Origin: Ascidia mentula
Lineage: Eukaryota; Chordata; Ascidiacea; Phlebobranchia; Ascidiidae
DNA length: 64,000 bases
NCBI GenBank assembly: GCA_947561715.1
Contig: OX387199.1
Location: forward strand, 997,001-1,061,000
Direction: 5' to 3'
Shown here: positions 44,985 through 54,341 of the stretch, piece by piece
Layout: the number at the start of each line of letters is the position of its first letter
How positions within the stretch are numbered: position 1 is the first letter of the stretch
Notes under the pieces: generated by a model
What the model saw: the letters and a program-made list of their open reading frames with translations, nothing else
What the model was told of the DNA's origin: nothing
Databases searched by the model: none
Translations under genes and position numbers: made by a program

Positions 44985-47382
44985 ACGAATTGTTACGGGC
45001 GAAATTGCGGAACACGGGCGAAAGTACTTTTCCATCGTTCCGATTTAAAACATTCGGTAGCGAATTAATATAATAATTTTCCACAACCAACCGTTTTGCC
45101 AAAATTGTTTCATGTTTTAATACTTTTGCTTCCTTCCAATTGATACGGTGGTCGGTGTCAAGCATGTGGGCACATAGGGCAGATTTATTGGGTTCCATAT
45201 TGCGTATGGCTGCCTTGTGTTCTTTAATACGGGACGTTAAATTGCGCTTAGTCTGGCCAATATACACAGTGTTACAATCAAGACAAGGGATTAAGTAAAC
45301 TACACCGGTCATTTGAAGCATGGGAATACGGTCTTTAGGTTTGGGAAACATGTTTTCTAAAGTGCATACCGGTTTCATGGCAACTTTTACGCCAGTGGCG
45401 TTGAGTATTCTTGATATCCGCTCAGAAACTCCCTGTACATATGGTATGGAAGTGAATGCTGTATATGTTTGTGTGGGTTTGTTGTGTGTGTGGGGTGTGA
45501 GATTTAGGTTAGTGGGAAATTTGTTTAGTTTTAGAACGTTTCGAATGTGTTTGCGTTCAACCCTCCGAGTGTGTGGATCGGCAATATGTGTAATCGTTCT
45601 GTTATATAAGGTTCTGGCCACAGTGAGTTTTTGATGTTTCGGATGGTGTGAGGTGTATTGTAAGTAGCGGTTAGTGTGTGTAGGCTTGTAAAAAATGGAG
45701 GTGGTAAGTTTCCCGTCCGGGTTTGCAGTGACGTTTACGTCCAAAAATGACAGACTATGGTCATGTTGTGTTTCCCGGGTAAACTTAATGGAAGGTTCGA
45801 TGCTGTTTATGTGGTTATGAAACCCTGCGACCTCGTCTTTTGCTATGATGACGTACGTGTCATCGACATAGCGGAGCCAAAGTCGCGGGGGTGTTTTGAA
45901 GGAAGCAAGAGCGGTTTGCTCAAGTTGTTCCATTATAATGTTGGCCAGAACCGGTGAAATGGGAGAGCCCATGGGGGTGCCAAAAATTTGTTGGTAAATG
46001 TCGTGTTTATATGTGAAAACAGTCGAGTCTAAGCACAACTGTAATGCCTCTTGGATGTGTGTTAACTTAAGATTGGTACGTTCATGTAGTGTTGTGTCTT
46101 GTTGTAGTTGGTCCAAGGATATTCTGAGCGCAACATCTGTCGGAATTGACGTAAACAGGCTAACGACATCAAACGATACTTGACACTCATGCGGAAGTAA
46201 TTTATATTCAGAAATAATCTTTACAAACTCACTGGAATTTTTTACAGTAAAGTCAGTACTATTAACTAAAGGAAATAAAATTTGACTGATGAACTTAGAT
46301 AGCTGGTAGGTTGGCGAGTTAACAAAAGAAACAATCGGTCTTAATGGAATACCTTCCTTATGGATTTTGGGTAACCCGTAGAACTTTGGGAGCACACCGT
46401 CGCTGCTGTGTAGTCTTCGATACTCCGGTTGGGATATGCAGTCTTCTGTCCGTAGTTTCCACACAAATTTGTTCAGTTTCGTCTCCAGTCTAGTACAAGG
46501 TGATTTGGCAAGTTTCTTGTAAGTTTCGTTGTCCGAGAGCATGGTAACAACTTTATTGTCATAATCTTGTCTGTCCATGACCACAGTGCAATTTCCTTTG
46601 TCAGCCTTGGATATGATGATGTTGGTGTCGTTCCTCAAACTCTTAGTTGCTTCCCATTCTTCTTTAGAAAAGTTTGAAGGTGGCAATTTGGCTTCTTTCA
46701 AAATCTTAGAAATTTTGCTACGGGCATGATCGGCTTCCGCTAGTTTATCTGTGCCCAGGCGTAGAAGAGCTGCTTCAGAGGCACTGATCAGATCAATGGT
46801 GGGTAATTTGTGTGGAGTGATGGCGAAATTTTGTCCCTTTTCTAACACTGTTGTTTCTGCTTTAGTTAAGACACGGGAAGAAATGTTTTTAATCCAAATT
46901 CCTTTTTGATCGGAACCTTGTTGTCTGTCTTTGTTTGAATTATCCAAAGATTTCATTTTGGTTTCATGTCTTGCTTCACATAAACTGGCTACTGCTTGTC
47001 GACGAAAATTTCCATACGAAACCAAGGATTCAAAAAGACTCGGGGAAAGATGTTCCTGGAGGTGTTTCTTCAGATTCTCCGAGGTCTTCTTAAGTTGCGA
47101 GATTTTTTGGTGAGAATTGGCAATGCGACATTTTAGCAATTGCCAACCGCAGTTTCTCACAAGTTTAAAAGCCTGTCTAGTCTTGTCCGGAGGAGTTAAC
47201 CTTAAACTTTTTGGAAGAGTCCTGAGGTCTTTGCATCTATGATTGAACCGTAGGTGACTGTACTCCTTTTCAATCGTGCAAATTTCTTTGATGAACCTTC
47301 GAGCCGCTAAGAGCGTCGATTTACTGTTTTCTCTTCTGATAATACTGAAAACTGAAAATAGGCTTTGACCACCAGGTATCAT
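44983..47382 (-). CDS. Penelope-like reverse transcriptase / GIY-YIG endonuclease, full length
   Basis: One uninterrupted 799-residue frame, the usual length for such elements. The N-terminal third is basic. The RT core shows LPKFYGLPKIHK with RPIVS, motif A (SFDVVSLFTSIP), motif B (GTPMGSPISPVLAN) and motif C (RYVDD, ~residue 505), then SLSFLDVNV and KPTHTNRYLQY, typical of the Penelope group. Residues ~690-790 are a GIY-YIG nuclease: VVYLIPCLDCNTVYIGQTKR, then SRIKEHK and a C-terminal Glu region (VVENYYI). It makes cDNA and nicks target DNA for the element's own mobility. No host intron is seen. It may be functional; activity cannot be judged from sequence alone. Confidence 0.95.
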   Translation of the reverse strand: MIPGGQSLFSVFSIIRRENSKSTLLAARRFIKEICTIEKEYSHLRFNHRCKDLRTLPKSLRLTPPDKTRQAFKLVRNCGWQLLKCRIANSHQKISQLKKTSENLKKHLQEHLSPSLFESLVSYGNFRRQAVASLCEARHETKMKSLDNSNKDRQQGSDQKGIWIKNISSRVLTKAETTVLEKGQNFAITPHKLPTIDLISASEAALLRLGTDKLAEADHARSKISKILKEAKLPPSNFSKEEWEATKSLRNDTNIIISKADKGNCTVVMDRQDYDNKVVTMLSDNETYKKLAKSPCTRLETKLNKFVWKLRTEDCISQPEYRRLHSSDGVLPKFYGLPKIHKEGIPLRPIVSFVNSPTYQLSKFISQILFPLVNSTDFTVKNSSEFVKIISEYKLLPHECQVSFDVVSLFTSIPTDVALRISLDQLQQDTTLHERTNLKLTHIQEALQLCLDSTVFTYKHDIYQQIFGTPMGSPISPVLANIIMEQLEQTALASFKTPPRLWLRYVDDTYVIIAKDEVAGFHNHINSIEPSIKFTRETQHDHSLSFLDVNVTANPDGKLTTSIFYKPTHTNRYLQYTSHHPKHQKLTVARTLYNRTITHIADPHTRRVERKHIRNVLKLNKFPTNLNLTPHTHNKPTQTYTAFTSIPYVQGVSERISRILNATGVKVAMKPVCTLENMFPKPKDRIPMLQMTGVVYLIPCLDCNTVYIGQTKRNLTSRIKEHKAAIRNMEPNKSALCAHMLDTDHRINWKEAKVLKHETILAKRLVVENYYINSLPNVLNRNDGKVLSPVFRNFARNNS

Positions 47383-47384
47383 AA

Positions 47385-47652
47385 TGAATTATGAATCTGA
47401 CGCTCTTCTGGTGGAGAACAACAAATATACACCTTTTGTTTAAAAAAAAGATTGTATTTTCTGACGTTTCGCCTGTACGTACGACTAGGCTTCTTCAGAG
47501 AATAAAACAAACACAGTAGCGAAGCGAACCAACAGGGCAAAGAAATTGAGCGACGAAAAAACAAAAGGGCGTAACAGCTAAAACACAGCGGGACATAATT
47601 CAATGGACAACATCGATCATGGGTCAAACCGCCAAACATGGGAAACAAAAGT
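47385..47652 (-). repeat. Penelope-like terminal repeat (middle)
   Basis: Direct copy of the left terminal repeat, differing by about one A in an A-run. The hammerhead-like motif is at 47498-47463 on the minus strand. It joins the full-length gene's 5' end to the truncated plus-strand copy. Confidence 0.9.
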
Positions 47653-48864
47653 CCGCATGAGTGTCAAGTATCGTTTGATGTCGTTAGCCTGTTTACGTCA
47701 ATTCCGACAGATGTTGCGCTCAGAATATCCTTGGACCAACTACAACAAGACACAACACTACATGAACGTACCAATCTTAAGTTAACACACATCCAAGAGG
47801 CATTACAGTTGTGCTTAGACTCGACTGTTTTCACATATAAACACGACATTTACCAACAAATTTTTGGCACCCCCATGGGCTCTCCCATTTCACCGGTTCT
47901 GGCCAACATTATAATGGAACAACTTGAGCAAACCGCTCTTGCTTCCTTCAAAACACCCCCGCGACTTTGGCTCCGCTATGTCGATGACACGTACGTCATC
48001 ATAGCAAAAGACGAGGTCGCAGGGTTTCATAACCACATAAACAGCATCGAACCTTCCATTAAGTTTACCCGGGAAACACAACATGACCATAGTCTGTCAT
48101 TTTTGGACGTAAACGTCACTGCAAACCCGGACGGGAAACTTACCACCTCCATTTTTTACAAGCCTACACACACTAACCGCTACTTACAATACACCTCACA
48201 CCATCCGAAACATCAAAAACTCACTGTGGCCAGAACCTTATATAACAGAACGATTACACATATTGCCGATCCACACACTCGGAGGGTTGAACGCAAACAC
48301 ATTCGAAACGTTCTAAAACTAAACAAATTTCCCACTAACCTAAATCTCACACCCCACACACACAACAAACCCACACAAACATATACAGCATTCACTTCCA
48401 TACCATATGTACAGGGAGTTTCTGAGCGGATATCAAGAATACTCAACGCCACTGGCGTAAAAGTTGCCATGAAACCGGTATGCACTTTAGAAAACATGTT
48501 TCCCAAACCTAAAGACCGTATTCCCATGCTTCAAATGACCGGTGTAGTTTACTTAATCCCTTGTCTTGATTGTAACACTGTGTATATTGGCCAGACTAAG
48601 CGCAATTTAACGTCCCGTATTAAAGAACACAAGGCAGCCATACGCAATATGGAACCCAATAAATCTGCCCTATGTGCCCACATGCTTGACACCGACCACC
48701 GTATCAATTGGAAGGAAGCAAAAGTATTAAAACATGAAACAATTTTGGCAAAACGGTTGGTTGTGGAAAATTATTATATTAATTCGCTACCGAATGTTTT
48801 AAATCGGAACGATGGAAAAGTACTTTCGCCCGTGTTCCGCAATTTCGCCCGTAACAATTCGTGA
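47653..48864 (+). CDS. 5'-truncated inverted copy of the Penelope-like RT/GIY-YIG gene
   Basis: About 404 residues identical in sequence to the C-terminal half of the minus-strand gene, starting within the segment before RT motif A (HECQVSFDVV) and running to the same stop. It lacks the N-terminal third and the first RT motifs (PKIHK), so it cannot make a complete enzyme by itself. An ATG at 47638, inside the terminal repeat, happens to be in frame. It is part of the same composite insertion. Confidence 0.93.
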   Translation, partial: PHECQVSFDVVSLFTSIPTDVALRISLDQLQQDTTLHERTNLKLTHIQEALQLCLDSTVFTYKHDIYQQIFGTPMGSPISPVLANIIMEQLEQTALASFKTPPRLWLRYVDDTYVIIAKDEVAGFHNHINSIEPSIKFTRETQHDHSLSFLDVNVTANPDGKLTTSIFYKPTHTNRYLQYTSHHPKHQKLTVARTLYNRTITHIADPHTRRVERKHIRNVLKLNKFPTNLNLTPHTHNKPTQTYTAFTSIPYVQGVSERISRILNATGVKVAMKPVCTLENMFPKPKDRIPMLQMTGVVYLIPCLDCNTVYIGQTKRNLTSRIKEHKAAIRNMEPNKSALCAHMLDTDHRINWKEAKVLKHETILAKRLVVENYYINSLPNVLNRNDGKVLSPVFRNFARNNS

Positions 48865-49132
48865 CTTTTGTTTCCCATGTTTGGCGGTTTGACCCATGAT
48901 CGATGTTGTCCATTGAATTATGTCCCGCTGTGTTTTAGCTGTTACGCCCTTTTGTTTTTTCGTCGCTCAATTTCTTTGCCCTGTTGGTTCGCTTCGCTAC
49001 TGTGTTTGTTTTATTCTCTGAAGAAGCCTAGTCGTACGTACAGGCGAAACGTCAGAAAATACAATCTTTTTTTAAACAAAAGGTGTATATTTGTTGTTCT
49101 CCACCAGAAGAGCGTCAGATTCATAATTCATT
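48865..49132 (+). repeat. Penelope-like terminal repeat (right, inverted)
   Basis: Inverted copy of the left repeat. The hammerhead-like motif is at 49018-49053 on the plus strand (CTGAAGA ... GAAACGTC). It is followed by the first ~33 bases of the gene and then the right target-site duplication. Confidence 0.9.
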
Positions 49133-49165
49133 ATGATACCTGGTGGTCAAAGCCTATTTTCAGTT

Positions 49166-49178
49166 TTCTTTTCCGCTG
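49166..49178. repeat. Target-site duplication, right
   Basis: TTCTTTTCCGCTG, identical to 44706-44718. This marks the whole 4.45-kb composite as a single insertion. Confidence 0.85.
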
Positions 49179-50020
49179 TTACTGACTTACAAGTTATGGC
49201 CAAACCTACAGGTTTCATATGTAGAATCAGTTTTAGTGAGGCAGTTCAAGTAAATCCGATGATGGGTATTTTTTTAACACACCGGGATTTGAACCCAGGA
49301 TATCCTTGCTACGAATCTCGATCAGGTTTTCTTCTTGGTATATAACGGGTATTGACGGGTTAGGCTATCGAATTTACACAATACAACATCCTCTAACATT
49401 GGTTTCGCCATAAAATGCAACGTGCTAATTTTTTGGTCCTTTGGATTGCGTCAAGCAGAAGTTCTCCAAATCATCTATTCAGTGACATTTGAAAAAGACT
49501 GATGGTAGCTCGCCATTTTGGTTAAATCATAACAACACTTGCTTTTATTATCTAACTTTTTTTAGGGCTTTGTTTTTCTGTTGAATTGCTGTGGATTTTT
49601 ATGATGCTTTGCTAAAATGCACATTGCAATATATTTCCTTCTTTGTAGTGACATTTACTGACACTATTTAAAAAAAGAAATTTACATTCTGTTTGGCGAC
49701 AGAAGTCTGTATCAAACACGCAAGCTTGTGGTATTTTGTTTGTATACAAGTGTCTGCGACGACAATTTGCCCGCCAGGTGTCGACCTATTTCTGCTGACC
49801 GCATGTGTACACAAGATTTTGCGACATTTGCTCCTCATACGTGGTAACTCCGCCGCAAAAGTGAAAATTCTTGAAGTAGATTTGTACAAGCTGTGCAGGT
49901 TATTGCGTCGTACCAATTGTTTCCCAGTCGGCTGCTAATTGTTTGGGTTCACGTACATATACGAGCACCAGTTGAAAAACATACATAGACGTGTGGTTAT
50001 AGTTTTGATCGTACTTTGTA
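49179..50020. other. Non-coding, upstream of the oxygenase gene
   Basis: No gene is supported. At 49281-49296 the minus strand reads GGGTTCAAATCCCGGT, which fits the B box of tRNA-derived SINEs, but no clear A box is visible. The stretch from about 49680 to 50020 probably includes the promoter and 5' UTR of the oxygenase gene. Confidence 0.4.
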
Positions 50021-51949
50021 ATGGAGAGTGAGATTCCTGTGTTGGATTTTAAAAACTGTTTGTGCAAAAATCTTTCCAACGATGAAATAGAAGAAATTGG
50101 CAAAGAATTGACAGAAGCTTTTTCGGCTGTTGGATTCGCTTATTTAAGAAATACCGGAATTTCAAAGTGAGATTTAAGCGGCAGTGGTTCACTGCTTCTA
50201 TTGAACTCCGCTTTGGTGACTGGCAAAGTATTTTTGTACAGGAAGTTTATTCAAGATGCAAGGGAAGCTTCAAAACAATTCTTTCTCAGCGATTCCGCCG
50301 CAAAATCAGAATTTAAACGGGACCCAAAAGAAAACTTTGGATATGTTGGTGTTGGAGGTGAAAGGTCGGTTTTTGTTTTTCATTAACACTCGCATAGGTA
50401 GCTGATGAGAAAATATTACTGTCACAACATAACCAAAAGTTGCCTTATATCAATACGTGTTATATGTACAACAACAGATCAAATAAAAGAAATGCTTTTA
50501 TATAAAAGAATAAGTTTTTGCATTTGTAATGAATTATTTTTCTTGCAATGCAGCAAATTGAAATAATAACTATTACTACTCCTTGTATTAAATGACCCAA
50601 GATCTTAAAATCAGTTTTTTCGTGATTGTTCAATTATTTTTAAAAGAGGTTCTGGCAGATATTATTCTAATTGGCAGATATTATTTCTCTGTAGTGTAAA
50701 TGCTGATAGACCAGGGGACTTAAAAGAGCTATTCAACATCTCTGGTTGGGCTTTAACCAGTTCCGATGTCAAATGGCCAAACAATTTATCTCCCAACCTT
50801 TTCACCTCATTTTCTTCACTCATGAAAGAATCCAAAAATCTGACCAACATTTTGTTGCATGTGTTAGCTGTTGGAATGGGTTTGGAGGTGGGAAACATTG
50901 AATTTGCAACTTCTCCAGTGGTTTAACAAAATTAAAACCTATTAGTAAACACAATATTAAAGACTTAAAAATGCAGACCAGCAAATTAAATGTGATTTAC
51001 AGGATGAATTTTTCTTTCAAAAATGTCATCGGGAAATTCACACAAAGAGAAATCAGACAACATGCAGGTTGGTTTTCGTCAGTTTATCAATAAAATTGTT
51101 GCTGTGTTCCACAAGCACAACAAAAGTGCTTTTATAATAAACAAGCTAACAAACTTAATACTGAGAAAAAAATGCAAAGTACTTTATTGCAGAACTCTCT
51201 ATTACCCTCCACTGACCATCCCTGTTAAACCAAATCAAATAAGGCTTGGTGAACATTCAGATTATGGATCTTTGACACTTTTGTACCAAGACGGCATTGG
51301 TGGATTGCAGGTATCTAAAATATATCAAAAACATTTCCTTGTTGAGACTTGTTATGGAAACGTACAATTCGTAGGTCATACTTTTCTAAATTATCAATTC
51401 CTTTTCCATGGTCGAGCCTTTATTTGCCAGCTTTGCAAAACCTAATCAAACATTTTCGCACATAAAGGTCAAAAATCTGGATGGTAAATATGTTGATGCA
51501 ATCCCCATTGAAGACACAGTACTTGTAAATATTGGCGATCTACTGCAATCCTGGACAAGAGGCAAAATAAAATCAACGGTATTACATATGCTGCAAACAG
51601 TGATTGTTTTAAAATATATGAGTGTATTTTTCTGCAAACAATGAAATAGATTAAATATGTGACATTTTACAAACAACAAAGTATAATCACTGTTATAACA
51701 GAATGTTACGATATTGTTGATGATTAAATTCTCCAGAAACACAGAGTGCTAATACCTGAAGAAGAGATCAAAAAGAAAATGGTTCGACAATCTATTGTCT
51801 ACTTTGTTCACCCTGACGACGATGTGTTGGTTAATATGCCATTGACCTACAAAGATAAGTCAAAAAATGTAACGGCAGATTCAGAAGAAGGAGAGGTAGC
51901 CATTACGGCACTTCAATACCTCATGCAAAAATTTTCTACATCATATTAA
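50021..51949 (+). CDS. Isopenicillin-N-synthase-like 2-oxoglutarate/Fe(II) oxygenase
   Basis: Seven exons (50021-50166, 50242-50364, 50695-50887, 51003-51067, 51193-51310, 51468-51578, 51737-51949) give 322 residues, the normal family length. The N-terminal DIOX_N region is IPVLDF...GKELTEAFSAVGFAYLRNTGI. The double-stranded beta-helix core has the iron triad His197-x-Asp199 (LGEHSDYGSLTLL) and His254 (KHRV), plus the 2-oxoglutarate-binding Arg269-x-Ser271 (VRQSIVYF). All exon phases fit. It is predicted to be a soluble iron enzyme that hydroxylates or oxidises a small substrate. The substrate is not predictable; animal members of this family are mostly uncharacterised and do not make penicillin. 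An AATAAA lies near 52078, after the stop. Confidence 0.93.
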
Positions 51950-54341
51950 TGTAAACTGCTATTACCTCAAAGTAAAAGTGTTGACAATGGTGGTCAGTTG
52001 CAAGTATAATTTGATGTTGTTGCACTTAAGTTTTAATTTTTAAGTATATATTTTATGTTGTCAAATTGCATCCTAAAAAATAAAAGAGTGGTTTTAAACA
52101 TTTGAGGCACAGTGGGAATAAAAGGCAATAAACAAAAATGCTTTGCAGTAAAGGAACAGCATTTAAAAACAACATAAAATTTTGCTTCATCTAAGGTACA
52201 AAGCAACAAACATGTAATCATTATATAACTCCTTGCAATGACATGTTGGGCAAAGCGAGTGCTTATAAACAGGTCGTTATTTGACAGTTCATGTTACACT
52301 TCGCAAATACACATGGTGAGAACAACACAATTATATGCATGAACAAACACAAGTATATATCAGTAAATACTAGCAAATATAAGTGAACTGTCAAATACAA
52401 TCTATCAGAATGATAAGAAAACAAATGGATTTGATTGCAGGTTGAGAAAACTGACAATGCATGGACACGAATATTTACACAAGAAAAGCAATATTTTTAT
52501 AAACTTGGGTTCAGCAAAGTACACTTTTGTTACCATGTTGGGTTTTTTGTTGACAAGCAACACTGATTCCTTTGTGACGTGCTCCTTGACTTTATTATCT
52601 TTAAAATTTGTAATGTTCTAATATTACCATAAGATTATGTACAAATACGAATGGTGGTGATCCAAACAAAACTACTTAACTAATGCCTTAATGTAAAAAA
52701 ACGGTTGCTAATCTGTGTAATCAATGGTTGGTAAAAAAAAATTACGAACTTTTCAATCTGCAACTGGATAAACATGCAAAAGATATATTCAGTTTGTCAC
52801 TTATAATACATAGATTTGCTCCATACCCATGAATATCATGGTTTCGATTTCGCGTCTACAATAAGTCCGACGTCACCAAGCTGCAGGTAAAGATTGATTG
52901 AAGGGGTTTCTGAATACCAACTTGATCCAATCCTTGATCTCGGATCGGTTGATCCAGGATCGTGGATCAACCTTGATCGGGGATTGTGAATACCACCCTG
53001 ACTGAAAATGCATTGGTTTAGATAGGAGTTATTTACTAAAACGCGTGTAGCGGTGCGGTCAATCAATTTGTGGTAATTTTTTGTTTGGGCGAAGCCAAAA
53101 TTGTCGAAGATTACAAGTACCAAGCACCCAAAACGAAAAATTCATGTTTAGGCGGAGAAGCGTCTCGAATTAACGACAACTAGCGCGCCTGGTACGTAAA
53201 TTGCATTGATGTGCGCGTTTACTGTCTCGTTAGTGGAAAAAATCGATAAACGTGTTCTACTAATTCTCTCTGTCACTTTTGAAAGTTCTGCAAAACATTT
53301 TAAAATTTACGAAATTTGACTGATTTAGTTGGACGCACTAACAAAAAACATAACATTAAGTGTCCGTCTGCTGTCAGTTTCGATATGATCAACACTCTTT
53401 CGCCGCACTTTAAACGCACAGCAGTCAAGTTCCTGCCAGACGCGCCAGTTGCCGTTTAATTCGAGACCCTTCTCGTATTTTCATCGTCTTGACATTTCCT
53501 TTCTGTACAGTTTTCGTGTTCATCTTTATGTTTTCGTTTTCATTTTTATCTTGTGTTGTTCAAGTAATCAGACCAAGGGTGACGCTTGGCACCGAAAACC
53601 TGAAGGTTCATCCAGCGCCCCCCTGCCCATACTCTCGCATTCCCCATCTTTCTATTGCTGAAATACTTTGGGCAAAAATAAACCAATGAATGAGAAAAAA
53701 GGTTAAATTGCTCCCAATAAATATATTGATGACATTTCTGCCTACAAATTTTCTTCATAGTATTGGATGGAACATAAAAACTCACCAAAATACCTTAAAA
53801 TTATACCTGCTAAGTATAAAAAGACTGGCCCATACTGTTATTAACACTGTCATGTTAAAGACGTTTCGACAAAACTTATGTCATCATCAGTTTGACTGAC
53901 GCGATTGGTGTAGCTCCATCATTATAAGGAGCTGACCTGACCGTCTAATTTTGTTAAAGCTGTTTGTGTCGGAGCAGTTAGCAGCCCACAAGCATTAATT
54001 TTTTTCGGAGTACCTGGAGGTTCCTTATGAATGAGTTCCTTATGAATCAAAAGGCTAAAAGAATCCAGAATCAAACTTTGGGATACACTGCGCGCTTCGT
54101 TAACCGCAATCTTTTTATTTGTTTGTTTACCTGACGTAATTTTGTTGAATCAGTCAAGAGAATCGGACAGTTGGGCTCAATGAACGATAAAAATTCTTCA
54201 AAATTCAGTGCTCAAAAGTAGTAATTTTGACTTGTGTTTTGTTGAAAAGAAGATTGCGGATTTATTTTGTCAAAGGAAATGCATTTCCACATCAAAATTT
54301 ACATTTAAATTACATTTAAACATAAATTAATTTATATCCAT
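51950..54341. other. Intergenic region between oxygenase and dehydrogenase genes
   Basis: It starts with the 3' UTR of the oxygenase. Near 52905-53000 is a cluster of GATC-containing short palindromes (e.g. GGTTGATCC...GGATCAACC). A hammerhead-like motif is at 53860-53890 (minus). No gene is supported. Confidence 0.45.
53860..53890 (-). ncRNA. Hammerhead-ribozyme-like motif
   Basis: The minus strand reads CTGATGA, then TGACATAAGTTTTGTC with a possible 4-bp stem GACA/TGTC, then GAAACGTC. This has all three conserved core elements of hammerhead ribozymes (CUGAUGA, stem II, GAAA, and a GUC cleavage triplet). Stem III would be very short, as in hammerheads reported from Penelope-like elements, which may act as dimers. 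No Penelope coding sequence is adjacent, so this may be a solo remnant. Confidence 0.55.

Larger units (their letters stand above)
44719..49165. mobile_element. Penelope-like retroelement, composite inverted insertion (4.45 kb)
   Basis: One insertion flanked by a 13-bp duplication. Reading on the minus strand it has a terminal repeat (47652-47385), a full reverse-transcriptase/GIY-YIG gene (47382-44983) and another terminal repeat (44984-44719). On the plus strand it continues with a 5'-truncated gene copy (47653-48864), a third terminal repeat (48865-49132) and the first ~33 bases of the gene (49133-49165). The two outer arms, about 44717-46193 and 47652-49132, are inverted copies of ~1.47 kb that encode identical protein. 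Terminal repeats in mixed orientation and truncated partners are known for Penelope-like elements. The intact frame and near-identical arms indicate a recent insertion. Confidence 0.92.

Noticed and set aside
45320-45634. Frames antisense to the Penelope-like gene (and identical ones at 48213-48527)
   Set aside because: They mirror each other because the element is an inverted repeat and have no recognisable domain.
44719-49165. LTR retrotransposon or retrovirus-type element
   Set aside because: No capsid, protease or integrase. RT motifs, the GIY-YIG nuclease and terminal-repeat arrangement are those of Penelope-like elements.
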